From positions 16,746 through 54,904 of the forward strand of contig MFSH01000016.1 of the NCBI GenBank assembly GCA_001784875.1: a stretch of DNA of 38,159 nucleotides. Reading direction: 5' to 3'. This stretch comes from Candidatus Moranbacteria bacterium RIFOXYB1_FULL_43_19 (GTDB lineage Bacteria; Patescibacteriota; Minisyncoccia; Moranbacterales; UBA11712). The position numbers and the translations under genes are program-made. Below are positions 15,582-23,957 of this stretch, in pieces; within the stretch, counting starts at the first letter, position 1; every line of letters starts with the position of its first letter. A model generated the notes under the pieces. That model was not told the DNA's origin. It saw only the letters and a program-made list of their open reading frames with translations, and made no database searches.

Positions 15582-15619
15582 TTTACCCCGTAGGCAAATC
15601 GGAGATTTGTCCTTCGGGG
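15582..15619. repeat. short ACCCCG element in the outer tRNA-Phe anticodon arm
   Basis: TTTACCCCGTAG, hairpin GCAAATC-GGA-GATTTGT, CCTTCGGGG; 38 bases. Shares CCCCGTAG...CTTCGGGG with 13330-13367 while the inner stem differs. Confidence 0.72.
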
Positions 15620-15746
15620 CTTTGTGTGCCCAGTTCGATTCTGGGGCCCGGCACAAAAAAATTAGTATCAAGTATCAAGTATTTGTGATTGATGTTTTTG
15701 GTATATTCGGCTGGATAGACGGACTGAAAGAAAAGCTTATATAAAT

Positions 15747-15818
15747 GCGGGTGTCGTATAGTGGCTATTATATTACCTTGCCAAGGTAGGGACGGCGGTT
15801 CGATTCCGCTCACCCGCT
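15747..15818 (+). tRNA. tRNA-Gly(GCC)
   Basis: Acceptor GCGGGTG/CACCCGC, anticodon stem TTACC/GGTAG with loop TTGCCAA, T-arm GCGGT-TCGATT region pairing with CCGC. Uninterrupted, no CCA. Confidence 0.92.
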
Positions 15819-15823
15819 CCGCG

Positions 15824-15855
15824 AAAAGCAACCCCTTACAGGGGTTGCTTTTGAA
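15824..15855 (+). terminator. intrinsic terminator after tRNA-Gly
   Basis: AAAAGCAACCCCT and AGGGGTTGCTTTT form a perfect 13-base stem with a TAC loop. Confidence 0.85.
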
Positions 15856-15948
15856 GCGGGTGGGTTGGGATAAAACCAAAATTACTTCAGTATTTTTGTT
15901 CCCCGATAATTATTCATGCTTCGTGCCGTACAAAATAATTGTGTTATA

Positions 15949-18618
15949 ATGAAAACTGATGACTTCAAACTAAAAACAAAAAAAACCAACTTGCCAATGT
16001 CACATATTTTCAAAGAGCTGAAATCAAGCCGAAAGGGGCTAAGCCAAAAGGAGGCGAAGAAAAGATTGCGAAGAAACGGGCCGAACAAGCTTCCTGAATT
16101 TGAAGCAGACAGCTTGTTTGCAATTTTTTTTCGCCAATTCAGGAGCCCTTTTATTTATATCCTTCTGGCGGCAGGCGGACTTGTGTTTGCGACAGGTGAA
16201 ATTGTGGACGGGTTTATCATTATCTCCGTCCTTCTTTTCAATTCCATTATCGGAGTAATCCAAGAGGGAAAAGCGAGAAACATTCTCCTCGCTCTCAAAA
16301 AAATAACCAAAACCCAAGCGACAGTCTTGCGAGACAAAAAAGAAACGGTTATTTCGGATGAAGATGTGGTCGCCGGCGACATCGTCATTTTGCGGGAAGG
16401 CGAAAAGGTCCCTGCCGACGGGAGACTATTGAGTTCAAGCTCTCTGCAAATTGACGAATCATCACTCACGGGGGAATCTCTCCCTGTTCATAAAACGGAA
16501 GAAAACAATAAAAACAAAATTTTCAAGGGAACGAATGTCGTGTCTGGGACGGGAACGGCGATTATTGTGGCAACTGGCGGAGACACATCAATCGGACTTA
16601 TCGCTGAAAAAATTTCCAAAGTCGAAGAAGAATTGCCGCTCAAAAACAACATCCGCTATCTTTCCCGGCTTGTCATTGGTGTTGTCGGCATTTCAATTGT
16701 TATTTTGGCGATTCTCGGCCTATGGCGGGGATATCCCATCGAGACGATATTTTCAACGGCAGTGTCAATTGCTGTTTCCGTCATTCCCGAGGGCTTGCCG
16801 ATTGTAGTGACGCTCATTCTGGCTCGGGGCGTCTGGAGGATGGGCGAAAGGAAAGTTCTCGTGAAGAAATTGCAGGCGATCGAGGCTTTGGGGCAGATGA
16901 AAGCGATGGTGCTCGACAAAACGGGCACGCTTACCAAGAATGAGCTGGTGGTGCGGGAAGTTTGGGCTAACATTAAATTGTTCGAGGCCAGCGGGGAAGG
17001 ATACAACCCGAAAGGAGGAATATATCTCGAAGGAAAAGAAGTCGAGCCGCTCAATCACGAGGAATTGCTCTTGGCTGGAAAGATTGCGGCTTTTTGCAGC
17101 GGCTCCCTTCTTGCTCAAGCGGGGGGCGCTAAAACCTGGAAAGTGTCTGGCGATCCGACCGAAGCGGCCCTTTCGGTGTTTTCCCAAAAGATGGGGTTTA
17201 AAAAAGATGATTTGGAGTCGGAAATGCCAAAACTCGATGAAATGCCGTTCAATTACGAGCTTCGTTATCATGCCGTTCTCAATAAAGACGGGAAAAGAAA
17301 ACTCCTTTCCGTTGTGGGGTCTCCAGAAACCATCCTAAAGCTGTCATCCAGAATCTGGCTTAGCGGAAAAAGCGAGAAGTTATATTTGGAACAGAGGAGG
17401 AAATTAAAGTCGGCTCTTATTACTATGTCCAAAAAAGGTCTTCGTGTGCTGGCGTTTTCCTTCAAACACCTGGAAGACAAGACACTTAATAAATCAAATA
17501 TCAACAACCTAAATTTTATTGGTTTCTTTGGGATTAGGGACGAACTTCGAAAAAATATTGCGGATTCTGTAACTCTCGTTAAAAATGCAGGCATCAGTCT
17601 TGCTATGGCAACTGGCGATAATGAGATAACTGCCCGGACCATTGCTGAAGAAGCGGGAATTTATCAAAAAGGGGACGGAATTATTCTGGGCCGAGAACTC
17701 GAAAAATTAAGTCCGAAGCAAATAGCATCGAGACTGGGGTCAGTCAGCATTTTTGCCCGAGTCACACCCTTTCACAAGCTCAAGATAATCGATGCCTACA
17801 AAAAGAGAGGTGAAGTGGTGGCGATGACGGGAGACGGGGTGAATGATGCTCTTTCTCTCGTGTCCTCCGATGTCGGCGTGGCGATGGGAAAAATCGGCAC
17901 GGAAGTGGCCAAAGAAGCCTCCGACATTGTTCTTCTGGATGATAATTTCGGAAGTATCGTGAATGGAGTGGAAGAAGGAAGGAATATATACAAAAATATT
18001 AAGAAAGTCATCTTGTATCTCTTCTCCACGAGTGTCGGGGAATTGCTCACCATTTTCGGAGCTTTGTTTTTAGGATTTCCACTTCCATTGCTTGCCGCTC
18101 AAATTCTGTGGCTCAATCTCGTGACGGACGGGTTTTTGGACGTGGCTTTGGCTATGGAGCCTAAAGAAGAAAAACTGCTGAATAGAGCTTTTCAATCCAG
18201 CAAAAAATGGCTGGTTGATAAATTGATGGCAGTGAGGATATTTGCCATGTCGATCCCGATGGCTGTTGGAACCCTATTTCTTTTCAGCCGAATATATCAA
18301 ACTGATCTAAGCAAAGCCTGGACGATTTCGCTCACGACCCTGGCAGTCTTTCAGTGGTTCAACGCCTGGAACTGCCGCTCGGAGGATAAATCGATTTTCA
18401 GAATAAATCCTTTTTCCAACAAGTTTTTGGTCGGAGCGACTGGTATTGTTATTGGGCTCCAAATGCTGGCAGTTTACAATCCGTTTTTCCAAAAAGTATT
18501 GCGGACAGTTCCCTTAAGCGGGAAAGATTGGCTTATTATCGTTGCGGTTGCGTTTTCTATAGTTTTCGTTGAGGAATTGCGAAAAGCCATATACAGAAAA
18601 TTTTCAAATTTTCTCTAA
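15949..18618 (+). CDS. P-type cation ATPase, Ca2+ type (P2A)
   Basis: 890 residues from the ATG at 15949. Pumps a cation, probably Ca2+, across the membrane using ATP. N-terminal cation-ATPase motif GLSQKEAKKRLRRNGPN; TGES at about 174; PEGLP in M4, typical of Ca2+ and H+/K+ types; DKTGTL with the phosphorylated Asp at about 323; MTGDGVND near 626-633; NLVTDG in M6. Ten helices are expected from the hydrophobic pattern. Start uncertain: TATAAT at 15945-15950 overlaps this ATG, and the ATG at 15997 (MSHIFKELK) would also give a full domain. No regulator or transporter partner lies nearby. Confidence 0.92.
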   Translation: MKTDDFKLKTKKTNLPMSHIFKELKSSRKGLSQKEAKKRLRRNGPNKLPEFEADSLFAIFFRQFRSPFIYILLAAGGLVFATGEIVDGFIIISVLLFNSIIGVIQEGKARNILLALKKITKTQATVLRDKKETVISDEDVVAGDIVILREGEKVPADGRLLSSSSLQIDESSLTGESLPVHKTEENNKNKIFKGTNVVSGTGTAIIVATGGDTSIGLIAEKISKVEEELPLKNNIRYLSRLVIGVVGISIVILAILGLWRGYPIETIFSTAVSIAVSVIPEGLPIVVTLILARGVWRMGERKVLVKKLQAIEALGQMKAMVLDKTGTLTKNELVVREVWANIKLFEASGEGYNPKGGIYLEGKEVEPLNHEELLLAGKIAAFCSGSLLAQAGGAKTWKVSGDPTEAALSVFSQKMGFKKDDLESEMPKLDEMPFNYELRYHAVLNKDGKRKLLSVVGSPETILKLSSRIWLSGKSEKLYLEQRRKLKSALITMSKKGLRVLAFSFKHLEDKTLNKSNINNLNFIGFFGIRDELRKNIADSVTLVKNAGISLAMATGDNEITARTIAEEAGIYQKGDGIILGRELEKLSPKQIASRLGSVSIFARVTPFHKLKIIDAYKKRGEVVAMTGDGVNDALSLVSSDVGVAMGKIGTEVAKEASDIVLLDDNFGSIVNGVEEGRNIYKNIKKVILYLFSTSVGELLTIFGALFLGFPLPLLAAQILWLNLVTDGFLDVALAMEPKEEKLLNRAFQSSKKWLVDKLMAVRIFAMSIPMAVGTLFLFSRIYQTDLSKAWTISLTTLAVFQWFNAWNCRSEDKSIFRINPFSNKFLVGATGIVIGLQMLAVYNPFFQKVLRTVPLSGKDWLIIVAVAFSIVFVEELRKAIYRKFSNFL

Positions 18619-18720
18619 AGGCTGGTTCTTCAATGAAATCAAAAAACAAATGATTTCTCTCTGAATCCAGTTCTAACGTCCTGAACTAACCCGCTCAAGA
18701 TTTTTTGAGACAAAAAACGA

Positions 18721-18749
18721 TTGACAAGAATATTTTTCTGCGCTATACT
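18721..18749 (+). promoter_or_regulatory. consensus sigma70-type promoter
   Basis: TTGACA (18721-18726), 17-base spacer, TATACT (18744-18749). Two small reading frames follow. Confidence 0.85.
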
Positions 18750-18783
18750 GTCATAGTGCCAATATAAAAAGAAGGCACCCGAA

Positions 18784-18828
18784 ATGAATAAAAACTACTT
18801 TCTGACGAAGTTGTTTTTTATTTTTTAA
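18784..18828 (+). CDS. possible 14-residue leader peptide
   Basis: MNKNYFLTKLFFIF followed by TAA, 35 bases after a consensus promoter and 22 bases before the next small gene. Hydrophobic and F-rich. It may be a leader peptide controlling the 18851 gene, or chance; no attenuator hairpin is evident between them. Confidence 0.3.
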   Translation: MNKNYFLTKLFFIF

Positions 18829-18850
18829 AAAATTAAGAAAAACAAAAATT

Positions 18851-19015
18851 ATGTCGAAATTCGAACTTCTGAAACAACTGGAATATCTCATTGCCTTTCA
18901 AGCAAATTGTCTTGCAAGCGGAGACTGGGAGAGTTTCGACAAAACAGAAAATGAAATAAAAAGGATTGAAGAAAAAATAATAAATTGGAATAAAAATATG
19001 CCTAAAATGGCATGA
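18851..19015 (+). CDS. 54-residue acidic small protein, unknown
   Basis: MSKFELLKQLEYLIAFQAN... through DWESFDKTENEIKRIEEKI to NMPKMA. Predicted mostly helical, with a likely amphipathic C-terminal helix; no signal or membrane segment; no family recognised. Support for being real: a perfect-looking promoter 100 bases upstream, normal codon choice and a second promoter starting just after it. A regulatory or chaperone-like role is possible but only a guess. Confidence 0.55.
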   Translation: MSKFELLKQLEYLIAFQANCLASGDWESFDKTENEIKRIEEKIINWNKNMPKMA

Positions 19016-19057
19016 AACATAGGCAAAATCGCGTGAAACAATGAGTTCTGGGAGCAC

Positions 19058-19086
19058 TTGACTTTTCCGGTTTGGCATGCTATACT
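19058..19086 (+). promoter_or_regulatory. sigma70-type promoter for the 3D-domain gene
   Basis: TTGACT (19058-19063), 17-base spacer, TATACT (19081-19086). The transcript would start near 19093 and carry a structured leader of about 120 bases. Confidence 0.85.
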
Positions 19087-19214
19087 AGCCCGTTAAGTCC
19101 TGAAAAGGGCTTTTTGTTATGTCGAATCTATTCGACATAACACTCCCCCTTCTCGCGAGAGGGGGGATCTGCTCGGACTAGGGATTTAACACTTAACAAT
19201 TCACTCATTTTGCC
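19087..19214 (+). promoter_or_regulatory. structured 5' leader with three hairpins
   Basis: First AGCCC/GGGCT followed by TTTTT (19087-19115), a possible attenuator. Then GTTATGTCGAAT/ATTCGACATAAC (19117-19142). Then CCCCCTTCTC/GAGAGGGGGG (19145-19166). The remaining part before the ATG at 19215 is unstructured. No known riboswitch class is recognised. Confidence 0.5.
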
Positions 19215-19766
19215 ATGCGTATTTTGGCGACGCTGGCTCTTTTCGGGATAGTCTTCGCTTCTCCTCAATTTTGCGCGAAGGCCATGGCCCAGGGAGCCTC
19301 TGACCAAAATATAGAGCAAAAATCAAAAAGTGAATCAAATACAATTGAAAACAAGATATTTTCGGCAAATGATAACTTTATCGCTTTGGCCTACATTCCG
19401 GAAGTGAACCCTAAGAAGCTTGCGTATTTCGAACGATTGAGAAAAAATATCAAGTTCATTGACTACTCAAAGCTTCCGAAAGGTGACTTCACCATCAACG
19501 CTTCCGCTTACACAGCGGCGGCTGATGAGTGCGGAAAGTCAGATGGAATCACGGCCAGCGGGAGGAAAGTTTCACAAGGCCGGACGCTTGCCTGCCCTCC
19601 GGGATATACTTTTGGAACTAAGATTGAAATTGACGGAATGGGGACTTATGTCTGTGAGGACCGTGGCGGAGCGATCAAGGGAAACCACTTTGACATCTAT
19701 ATGGAAACCAAGAAACAGGCTTTCGCTTTCGGAAGAAGAAATCTCATAGCGAGAGTCGTGAAATAA
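19215..19766 (+). CDS. secreted 3D-domain protein (RlpA/MltA-type double-psi barrel)
   Basis: 183 residues. Signal peptide with likely cut after AMA near 25. C-terminal domain of about 85 residues with FTINASAYTAAADECGKSDG, ITASG, LACPPGYTFGTKIEI, VCEDRGGAIKGNHFDIYM, the signature of the 3D domain named for its conserved aspartates, found in wall-acting lytic enzymes and resuscitation factors. Three cysteines in the domain may form a disulphide. I infer a peptidoglycan-remodelling role outside the membrane. Own promoter, structured leader and terminator make it a single-gene unit. Confidence 0.85.
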   Translation: MRILATLALFGIVFASPQFCAKAMAQGASDQNIEQKSKSESNTIENKIFSANDNFIALAYIPEVNPKKLAYFERLRKNIKFIDYSKLPKGDFTINASAYTAAADECGKSDGITASGRKVSQGRTLACPPGYTFGTKIEIDGMGTYVCEDRGGAIKGNHFDIYMETKKQAFAFGRRNLIARVVK

Positions 19767-19772
19767 AATTTA

Positions 19773-19803
19773 AAATACCCCCGGCATGTTGCTGGGGGTA
19801 TTT
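19773..19803 (+). terminator. intrinsic terminator after the 3D-domain gene
   Basis: AAATACCCCC (19773-19782) pairs with GGGGGTATTT (19794-19803), with an inner GGCA/TGCT stem. It could also serve the minus-strand clpP unit read from the other side. Confidence 0.85.
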
Positions 19804-19820
19804 GCTGTCGAGAAAATTGC

Positions 19821-20000
19821 TTAGGTTATCCATGCCAAGCTCTCTAGCGCATAATAGAGCGCGAGAATAAAGCCATACAGAATAAAAAATGAGCCTAAGA
19901 TCATGAGCATGAGCCGTATTGTTCTTGATTTTGGATTTTGCGATAAAAAAAGAACGATAGCAGCAATTATCCACACGCCAAAAGTAAATAATATCTTCAT
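19821..20000 (-). CDS. 59-residue membrane protein downstream of clpP
   Basis: MKILFTFGVWIIAAIVLFLS, NPKSRTIRLMLMILGSFFIL, YGFILALYYALESLAWIT: two hydrophobic helices joined by a short basic turn. It starts 5 bases after the clpP stop on the same strand and so is the last gene of the hppA-tig-clpP direction. No family recognised. The stop is TAA at 19821-19823. Confidence 0.6.
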   Translation of the reverse strand: MKILFTFGVWIIAAIVLFLSQNPKSRTIRLMLMILGSFFILYGFILALYYALESLAWIT

Positions 20001-20005
20001 TTTTT

Positions 20006-20593
20006 TTATTTTATTATCTTGTCCACTACTCCATAATCTCTAGCTTCCTCCGCGCTCATGAAGTAGTCGCGGTCGGTGTCTTTTTCGATCTTGGGAAGAG
20101 ATTGCCCGGTGTGCTTGGCCAGAATTTTGTTTATCCGGTCTTTGGTTTTGATGATTTGCTTGGCGTGAATGGCCACATCGGCGGCCTGGCCGGTCGCGCC
20201 GCCCATCACTTGATGAAGAAGCACTTCGCTGTTCGGAAGGCAAAATCTTTTTCCTTTCGCGCCGGCAGTGAGAAGAAGGGCTCCCGCTGAAGCCGCCAGC
20301 CCGACGCAGATTGTCGAAACATCGCACTTCACGTATTGCATCGTGTCATAGATGGCGAGCGCCGCGCTCACCGAGCCGCCTGGAGAGTTGATATAAAGCC
20401 GGATTTCTTCTTTTGAATTTTGATTATAGAGGAAAAGAAGCTGGGCGATGATGGAATTGGCAACGTGGTCGTCAATCGGTCCGCCAAGAAAAATAATCCG
20501 CTCCTTGAGAAGGCGTGAATATATGTCATACGCCCGCTCTCCATGGGCGGTTTTCTCGATGACGGTGGGGATCAATAATTGATTTTTTATCAT
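20006..20593 (-). CDS. clpP: ATP-dependent Clp protease proteolytic subunit
   Basis: 195 residues from the ATG at 20591-20593. Forms the tetradecameric serine protease chamber fed by ClpX or ClpA/C. Catalytic triad visible: Ser102 in GLAASAGA, His127 in [13 protein letters not shown], Asp176 in [16 protein letters not shown] (68-75) lines the oxyanion hole. A longer frame from a TTG at 20611 would begin inside a 16-base inverted repeat, so the ATG is preferred. It follows tig by about 50 bases, the same tig-clpP pairing as in many bacteria; clpX is not in the window. Confidence 0.95.
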   Translation of the reverse strand: MIKNQLLIPTVIEKTAHGERAYDIYSRLLKERIIFLGGPIDDHVANSIIAQLLFLYNQNSKEEIRLYINSPGGSVSAALAIYDTMQYVKCDVSTICVGLAASAGALLLTAGAKGKRFCLPNSEVLLHQVMGGATGQAADVAIHAKQIIKTKDRINKILAKHTGQSLPKIEKDTDRDYFMSAEEARDYGVVDKIIK

Positions 20594-20602
20594 ATATTTT
20601 TC

Positions 20603-20642
20603 AACATTCAATGTTAGGAGGGGTTCCCTAACATTGAATGTT
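20603..20642. repeat. perfect 16-base inverted repeat between tig and clpP
   Basis: AACATTCAATGTTAGG (20603-20618) and CCTAACATTGAATGTT (20627-20642), loop AGGGGTTC. It touches a TTG start candidate of clpP. No T run in the minus direction, so it looks like an mRNA processing or stability hairpin or a palindromic element rather than a terminator. Confidence 0.7.
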
Positions 20643-20647
20643 TATTG

Positions 20648-21922
20648 TTACAAGTTCTCCAAAAACTTCAACACTTTTTCATTTTGTAAAACTCCTTTTA
20701 CATAGTTATACAGCCTTTCCATATCCACATTTTTTTCCATATCTCCCTGGCCCTTGAAATAAGCGAGAGTTTTGTTCATTTCCTCCTCGATTTCAGCACT
20801 TTCCGGGCTTAAGTTTTCAAGACGCGCAATTTCCCGAAGAGCCAGAGCCGATTTCACCCTTTTTTCGGCGGTTTCTTTCCAGCCCTTTCTCACCTCGTCC
20901 CGTGTTTTCTTAATACTCGTGAAATAGTCATCCAGTTTCATTCCCATTCCGGCAATATTCTGTTCAAACTCTGCCATCATCTTTTCAAGTTCGCTCTCAA
21001 GAAGAACATCCGGAATCTCTATTTGGCATTCCGAAATGATTTTTTCAAGAATATCCTGGCGCCGTTTTTCTTCATTTTTCTTTTTCTGTTCCATCTCCAT
21101 GCCTTCCAGGATGCTTTTCTTGAGACTTTCGAGATTCTCAAATTTTCCGAGGCTCTTGGCGAAATCATCATTCATTTCCGCCATCTCTTTTTTCTGTACC
21201 AGCTTCATATTCACTTTGAACTTGGCGGGTTTTCCAGCCAACTCTTTTTTGTGATAGTCTTTCGGGAAAACAAGCGCAAATTCTTTTTCGTCTTTCTCTT
21301 TCATACCGATGAGATTTTCTTCAAAGCCGGGAATGAAGTAGCTTTCGCCAATAGTAAGCGGATGGTTCTGGCTTTTTCCGCCTTCAATTTCATTTCCATC
21401 GACCAAAACATTGAAATCAATTTCAACGTGATCATCCTTTTCCGCCCCGCGTGAAACAGTGATGAGTTTTGCCCGGTTTTTTCTCAAAATCTCGAGCTCT
21501 TTTTGGACATCCCCAGGCTTTATTTTTTCCGGTTCCTCTTTTTTCACATCCTTAACTCGTTTTCTATAATCTCCTAAGCGAATCTCAGGCATTATGCCGA
21601 CGATCGCTTTGTATTCAAGGTCATTTCCAGCGGCAATTTTAGTGATGGTGATTTTCGGTTCGCCAATGGCTTCAATTTTGTTCTTTTCGATTGATTCAAC
21701 GTAGCTTTTTTTGACTGCCTTTTCGGCCGCGTGCGCCAAAACTTTTTCAGGCCCGATTTGCTGTTCAACAATTTTTCGGGGAGCTTTTCCAGGACGGAAA
21801 CCGGCGATTTTCAAGTCTTTCGAAAGTTCCTCGGCGGCCATATCCAAGAATTTTTCGAGTTCCGCGGCCGGAACAGAAATTTTGATTTCAAGCTGGGATT
21901 TAGGAAGCTTGCGAATAACCAT
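20648..21922 (-). CDS. tig: trigger factor
   Basis: 424 residues. Ribosome-bound chaperone and prolyl isomerase meeting nascent chains. Ribosome-binding signature GFRPGKAPRKIVEQ at 41-54; central FKBP-type domain around 150-240 with DHVEIDFNV and FALVFPKDY; long helical C-terminal arms rich in K/E. Length is typical (432 in E. coli). The ATG overlaps the hppA stop by one base (TAATG), implying translational coupling with hppA, an unusual partner. clpP follows. Confidence 0.95.
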   Translation of the reverse strand: MVIRKLPKSQLEIKISVPAAELEKFLDMAAEELSKDLKIAGFRPGKAPRKIVEQQIGPEKVLAHAAEKAVKKSYVESIEKNKIEAIGEPKITITKIAAGNDLEYKAIVGIMPEIRLGDYRKRVKDVKKEEPEKIKPGDVQKELEILRKNRAKLITVSRGAEKDDHVEIDFNVLVDGNEIEGGKSQNHPLTIGESYFIPGFEENLIGMKEKDEKEFALVFPKDYHKKELAGKPAKFKVNMKLVQKKEMAEMNDDFAKSLGKFENLESLKKSILEGMEMEQKKKNEEKRRQDILEKIISECQIEIPDVLLESELEKMMAEFEQNIAGMGMKLDDYFTSIKKTRDEVRKGWKETAEKRVKSALALREIARLENLSPESAEIEEEMNKTLAYFKGQGDMEKNVDMERLYNYVKGVLQNEKVLKFLENL

Positions 21923-23916
21923 TAAACGATGAAGCCGGCAATGAGAAGTGCCACAATATTGATTATCTTTATCATTGGATTAATGGCCGGGCCAGCCGTG
22001 TCTTTGTAGGGATCGCCAACCGTATCACCAGTAACAGCCGCTTGGTGGGCCAGGGAGCCTTTTCCGCCAAAATGACCTTCCTCGATATATTTTTTGGCAT
22101 TGTCCCAGGCGCCTCCGCCCGAAGTCATCGATATGGCCACGAAAATTCCAGTGATGATTGTGCCAACCAAAAGTCCACCCAGAGCAGCCGGACCTAAAAG
22201 GAATCCGACCAAAATCGGAGCGGCCACCGGAAGAAGAGCTGGAATAACCATTTCTTTTATGGCCGCTTTTGTCACAATATCAACACTCGTCGCGTAATCA
22301 GGTTTGGCTGTTCCCTCGAGAAGCCCTTTTATTTCCCGGAACTGCCGGCGGACTTCCTCAACCACGGCTCCCGCTGCTTTTGAAACAGCTCGCATGCAGA
22401 TTGACCCGAAAAGATATGGAATGAGTCCGCCGATGAGAAGTCCGACCAAAACATTGACGTCATCAAGCCGGAAAATAACATTTTGAGCGCCCTTTTCAGA
22501 GAGCTCCTGGACGTAGGAGGCAAAAAGAACAACGGCGGCCAGTCCTGCGGAAGCGATGGCGTATCCTTTTGTGACAGCCTTGGTAGTGTTTCCGACTGCG
22601 TCGAGCGCGTCAGTCACTTTTCGGACATCACTCTCCATTCCTGACATTTCTGCAATCCCTCCGGCGTTGTCGGTGATTGGCCCGAAAGAATCAATAGCGA
22701 CAATAATGCCGGTCATTGAAAGCATGCTCATAACAGCGACTGCTACGCCGTAAAGTCCGGCCAGCCAAAATGACGCCAAAATTCCGGCGACAATGAGAAC
22801 AACCGGTGCGGCGGTAGACTCCATGCTCATCGCAAGGCCCATGATGATATTGGTTCCATGCCCGGTCTTCGAGGCTTTGGCAATTTCTTTGACCGGCCGG
22901 TATTTTTTGGAAGTGTAGTATTCTGTTATTATCACCATTCCGGCAGTCACCAAAATTCCAATTGCCGAGGCAAAATACAAACTTGTAGAGTCATATAATC
23001 CATTTCCGGTCATCAAATTTTTGGTCAGCGGATAAAAAGCGAAAAGAGCGATGACCGAAGAAGCAATAAGCCCCTTATAGAGTGCTCCCATGATATTTTT
23101 TCCCCGTCCCAGGCGGACAAAATAAATTCCGATTATCGAAGCGATGATTGAAACTGCTCCAATCATAAGCGGATATAAAACGGCGTTTGGGAATTTGGAA
23201 AAAGTGAGCGATCCCAATATCATGGCGGCGATAGCTGTGACAGCATATGTTTCGAAAAGGTCAGCTGCCATTCCGGCGCAGTCTCCGACATTGTCTCCGA
23301 CATTGTCGGCGATCACAGCCGGGTTGCGGGGATCGTCTTCCGGAATTCCGGCTTCAATTTTTCCTACGAGGTCGGCTCCGACGTCAGCGGCTTTGGTGAA
23401 AATTCCTCCGCCAAGACGGGCAAAGACACTGATGAGGCTTCCTCCAAATCCCACTCCGATAAGCGCCCGCACATCTTTGGTGAGAAGGTAAAAAACAGTG
23501 ACAACAAGAAGTCCCAGGCCAATAACGAGAAGGCCGGTAACGGCTCCTCCCTTGAAAGCGACATCAAGAGCGTTGCCAAGGCTTTTTTTGGCTCCTTGGG
23601 CTGTCCGGACATTGGCTCTCACGGCCACATTCATTCCGATGTATCCGGCCAGAGCCGAAGCGATCGCTCCAATCAAGAATCCAACAGCAGTGCTCGCGCC
23701 AAGGAAGAAATAAAGCACCAAGGCTACGACAATCGCAACATAAGCAACTGCTTTATATTGGCGGTTGAGAAAAGCTTTGGCGCCTTCTTTTATGGCGCTG
23801 GCGATCTCGACCATTTTTCCTTCTCCTTCAGAAAAGCTATTCACTTTCCAGCTTAAATAGATAGCGAAAGCAACAGCAATAAGCGAAGCGGCAATGGGGT
23901 AGAACTCGATATTCAT
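21922..23916 (-). CDS. hppA: K+-independent H+-pumping membrane pyrophosphatase
   Basis: 664 residues and about 16 membrane helices. Hydrolyses pyrophosphate and pumps protons. Signature regions [20 protein letters not shown] and [20 protein letters not shown] carry the Asp residues that bind Mg-PPi; a matching late region reads [20 protein letters not shown]. The determinant near [17 protein letters not shown] has Lys in the place where K+-dependent enzymes have Ala, so the K+-independent class is likely. Start ATG at 23914-23916. It is upstream of tig with a one-base overlap and downstream of nusA by 41 bases. Confidence 0.94.
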   Translation of the reverse strand: MNIEFYPIAASLIAVAFAIYLSWKVNSFSEGEGKMVEIASAIKEGAKAFLNRQYKAVAYVAIVVALVLYFFLGASTAVGFLIGAIASALAGYIGMNVAVRANVRTAQGAKKSLGNALDVAFKGGAVTGLLVIGLGLLVVTVFYLLTKDVRALIGVGFGGSLISVFARLGGGIFTKAADVGADLVGKIEAGIPEDDPRNPAVIADNVGDNVGDCAGMAADLFETYAVTAIAAMILGSLTFSKFPNAVLYPLMIGAVSIIASIIGIYFVRLGRGKNIMGALYKGLIASSVIALFAFYPLTKNLMTGNGLYDSTSLYFASAIGILVTAGMVIITEYYTSKKYRPVKEIAKASKTGHGTNIIMGLAMSMESTAAPVVLIVAGILASFWLAGLYGVAVAVMSMLSMTGIIVAIDSFGPITDNAGGIAEMSGMESDVRKVTDALDAVGNTTKAVTKGYAIASAGLAAVVLFASYVQELSEKGAQNVIFRLDDVNVLVGLLIGGLIPYLFGSICMRAVSKAAGAVVEEVRRQFREIKGLLEGTAKPDYATSVDIVTKAAIKEMVIPALLPVAAPILVGFLLGPAALGGLLVGTIITGIFVAISMTSGGGAWDNAKKYIEEGHFGGKGSLAHQAAVTGDTVGDPYKDTAGPAINPMIKIINIVALLIAGFIV

Positions 23917-23918
23917 TG

Positions 23919-23957
23919 TTTAGTAGTTAGTATTTAGTATAGTGTATCTAGTATTTT
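23919..23957. repeat. word repeat, TAGTATTTAGTAT type
   Basis: TAGTAGTTAGTATTTAGTAT, then AGTGTATCTAGTATTTT, filling the hppA-nusA gap. Relatives lie at 1423-1464 (inside tilS), 15662-15682 and 28566-28600. Confidence 0.6.

Noticed and set aside
19000-19015. TGA recoding (code 4 or 25)
   Set aside because: TGA ends several reading frames normally (e.g. 4527, 19015, 11996) and no gene needs TGA read as an amino acid.
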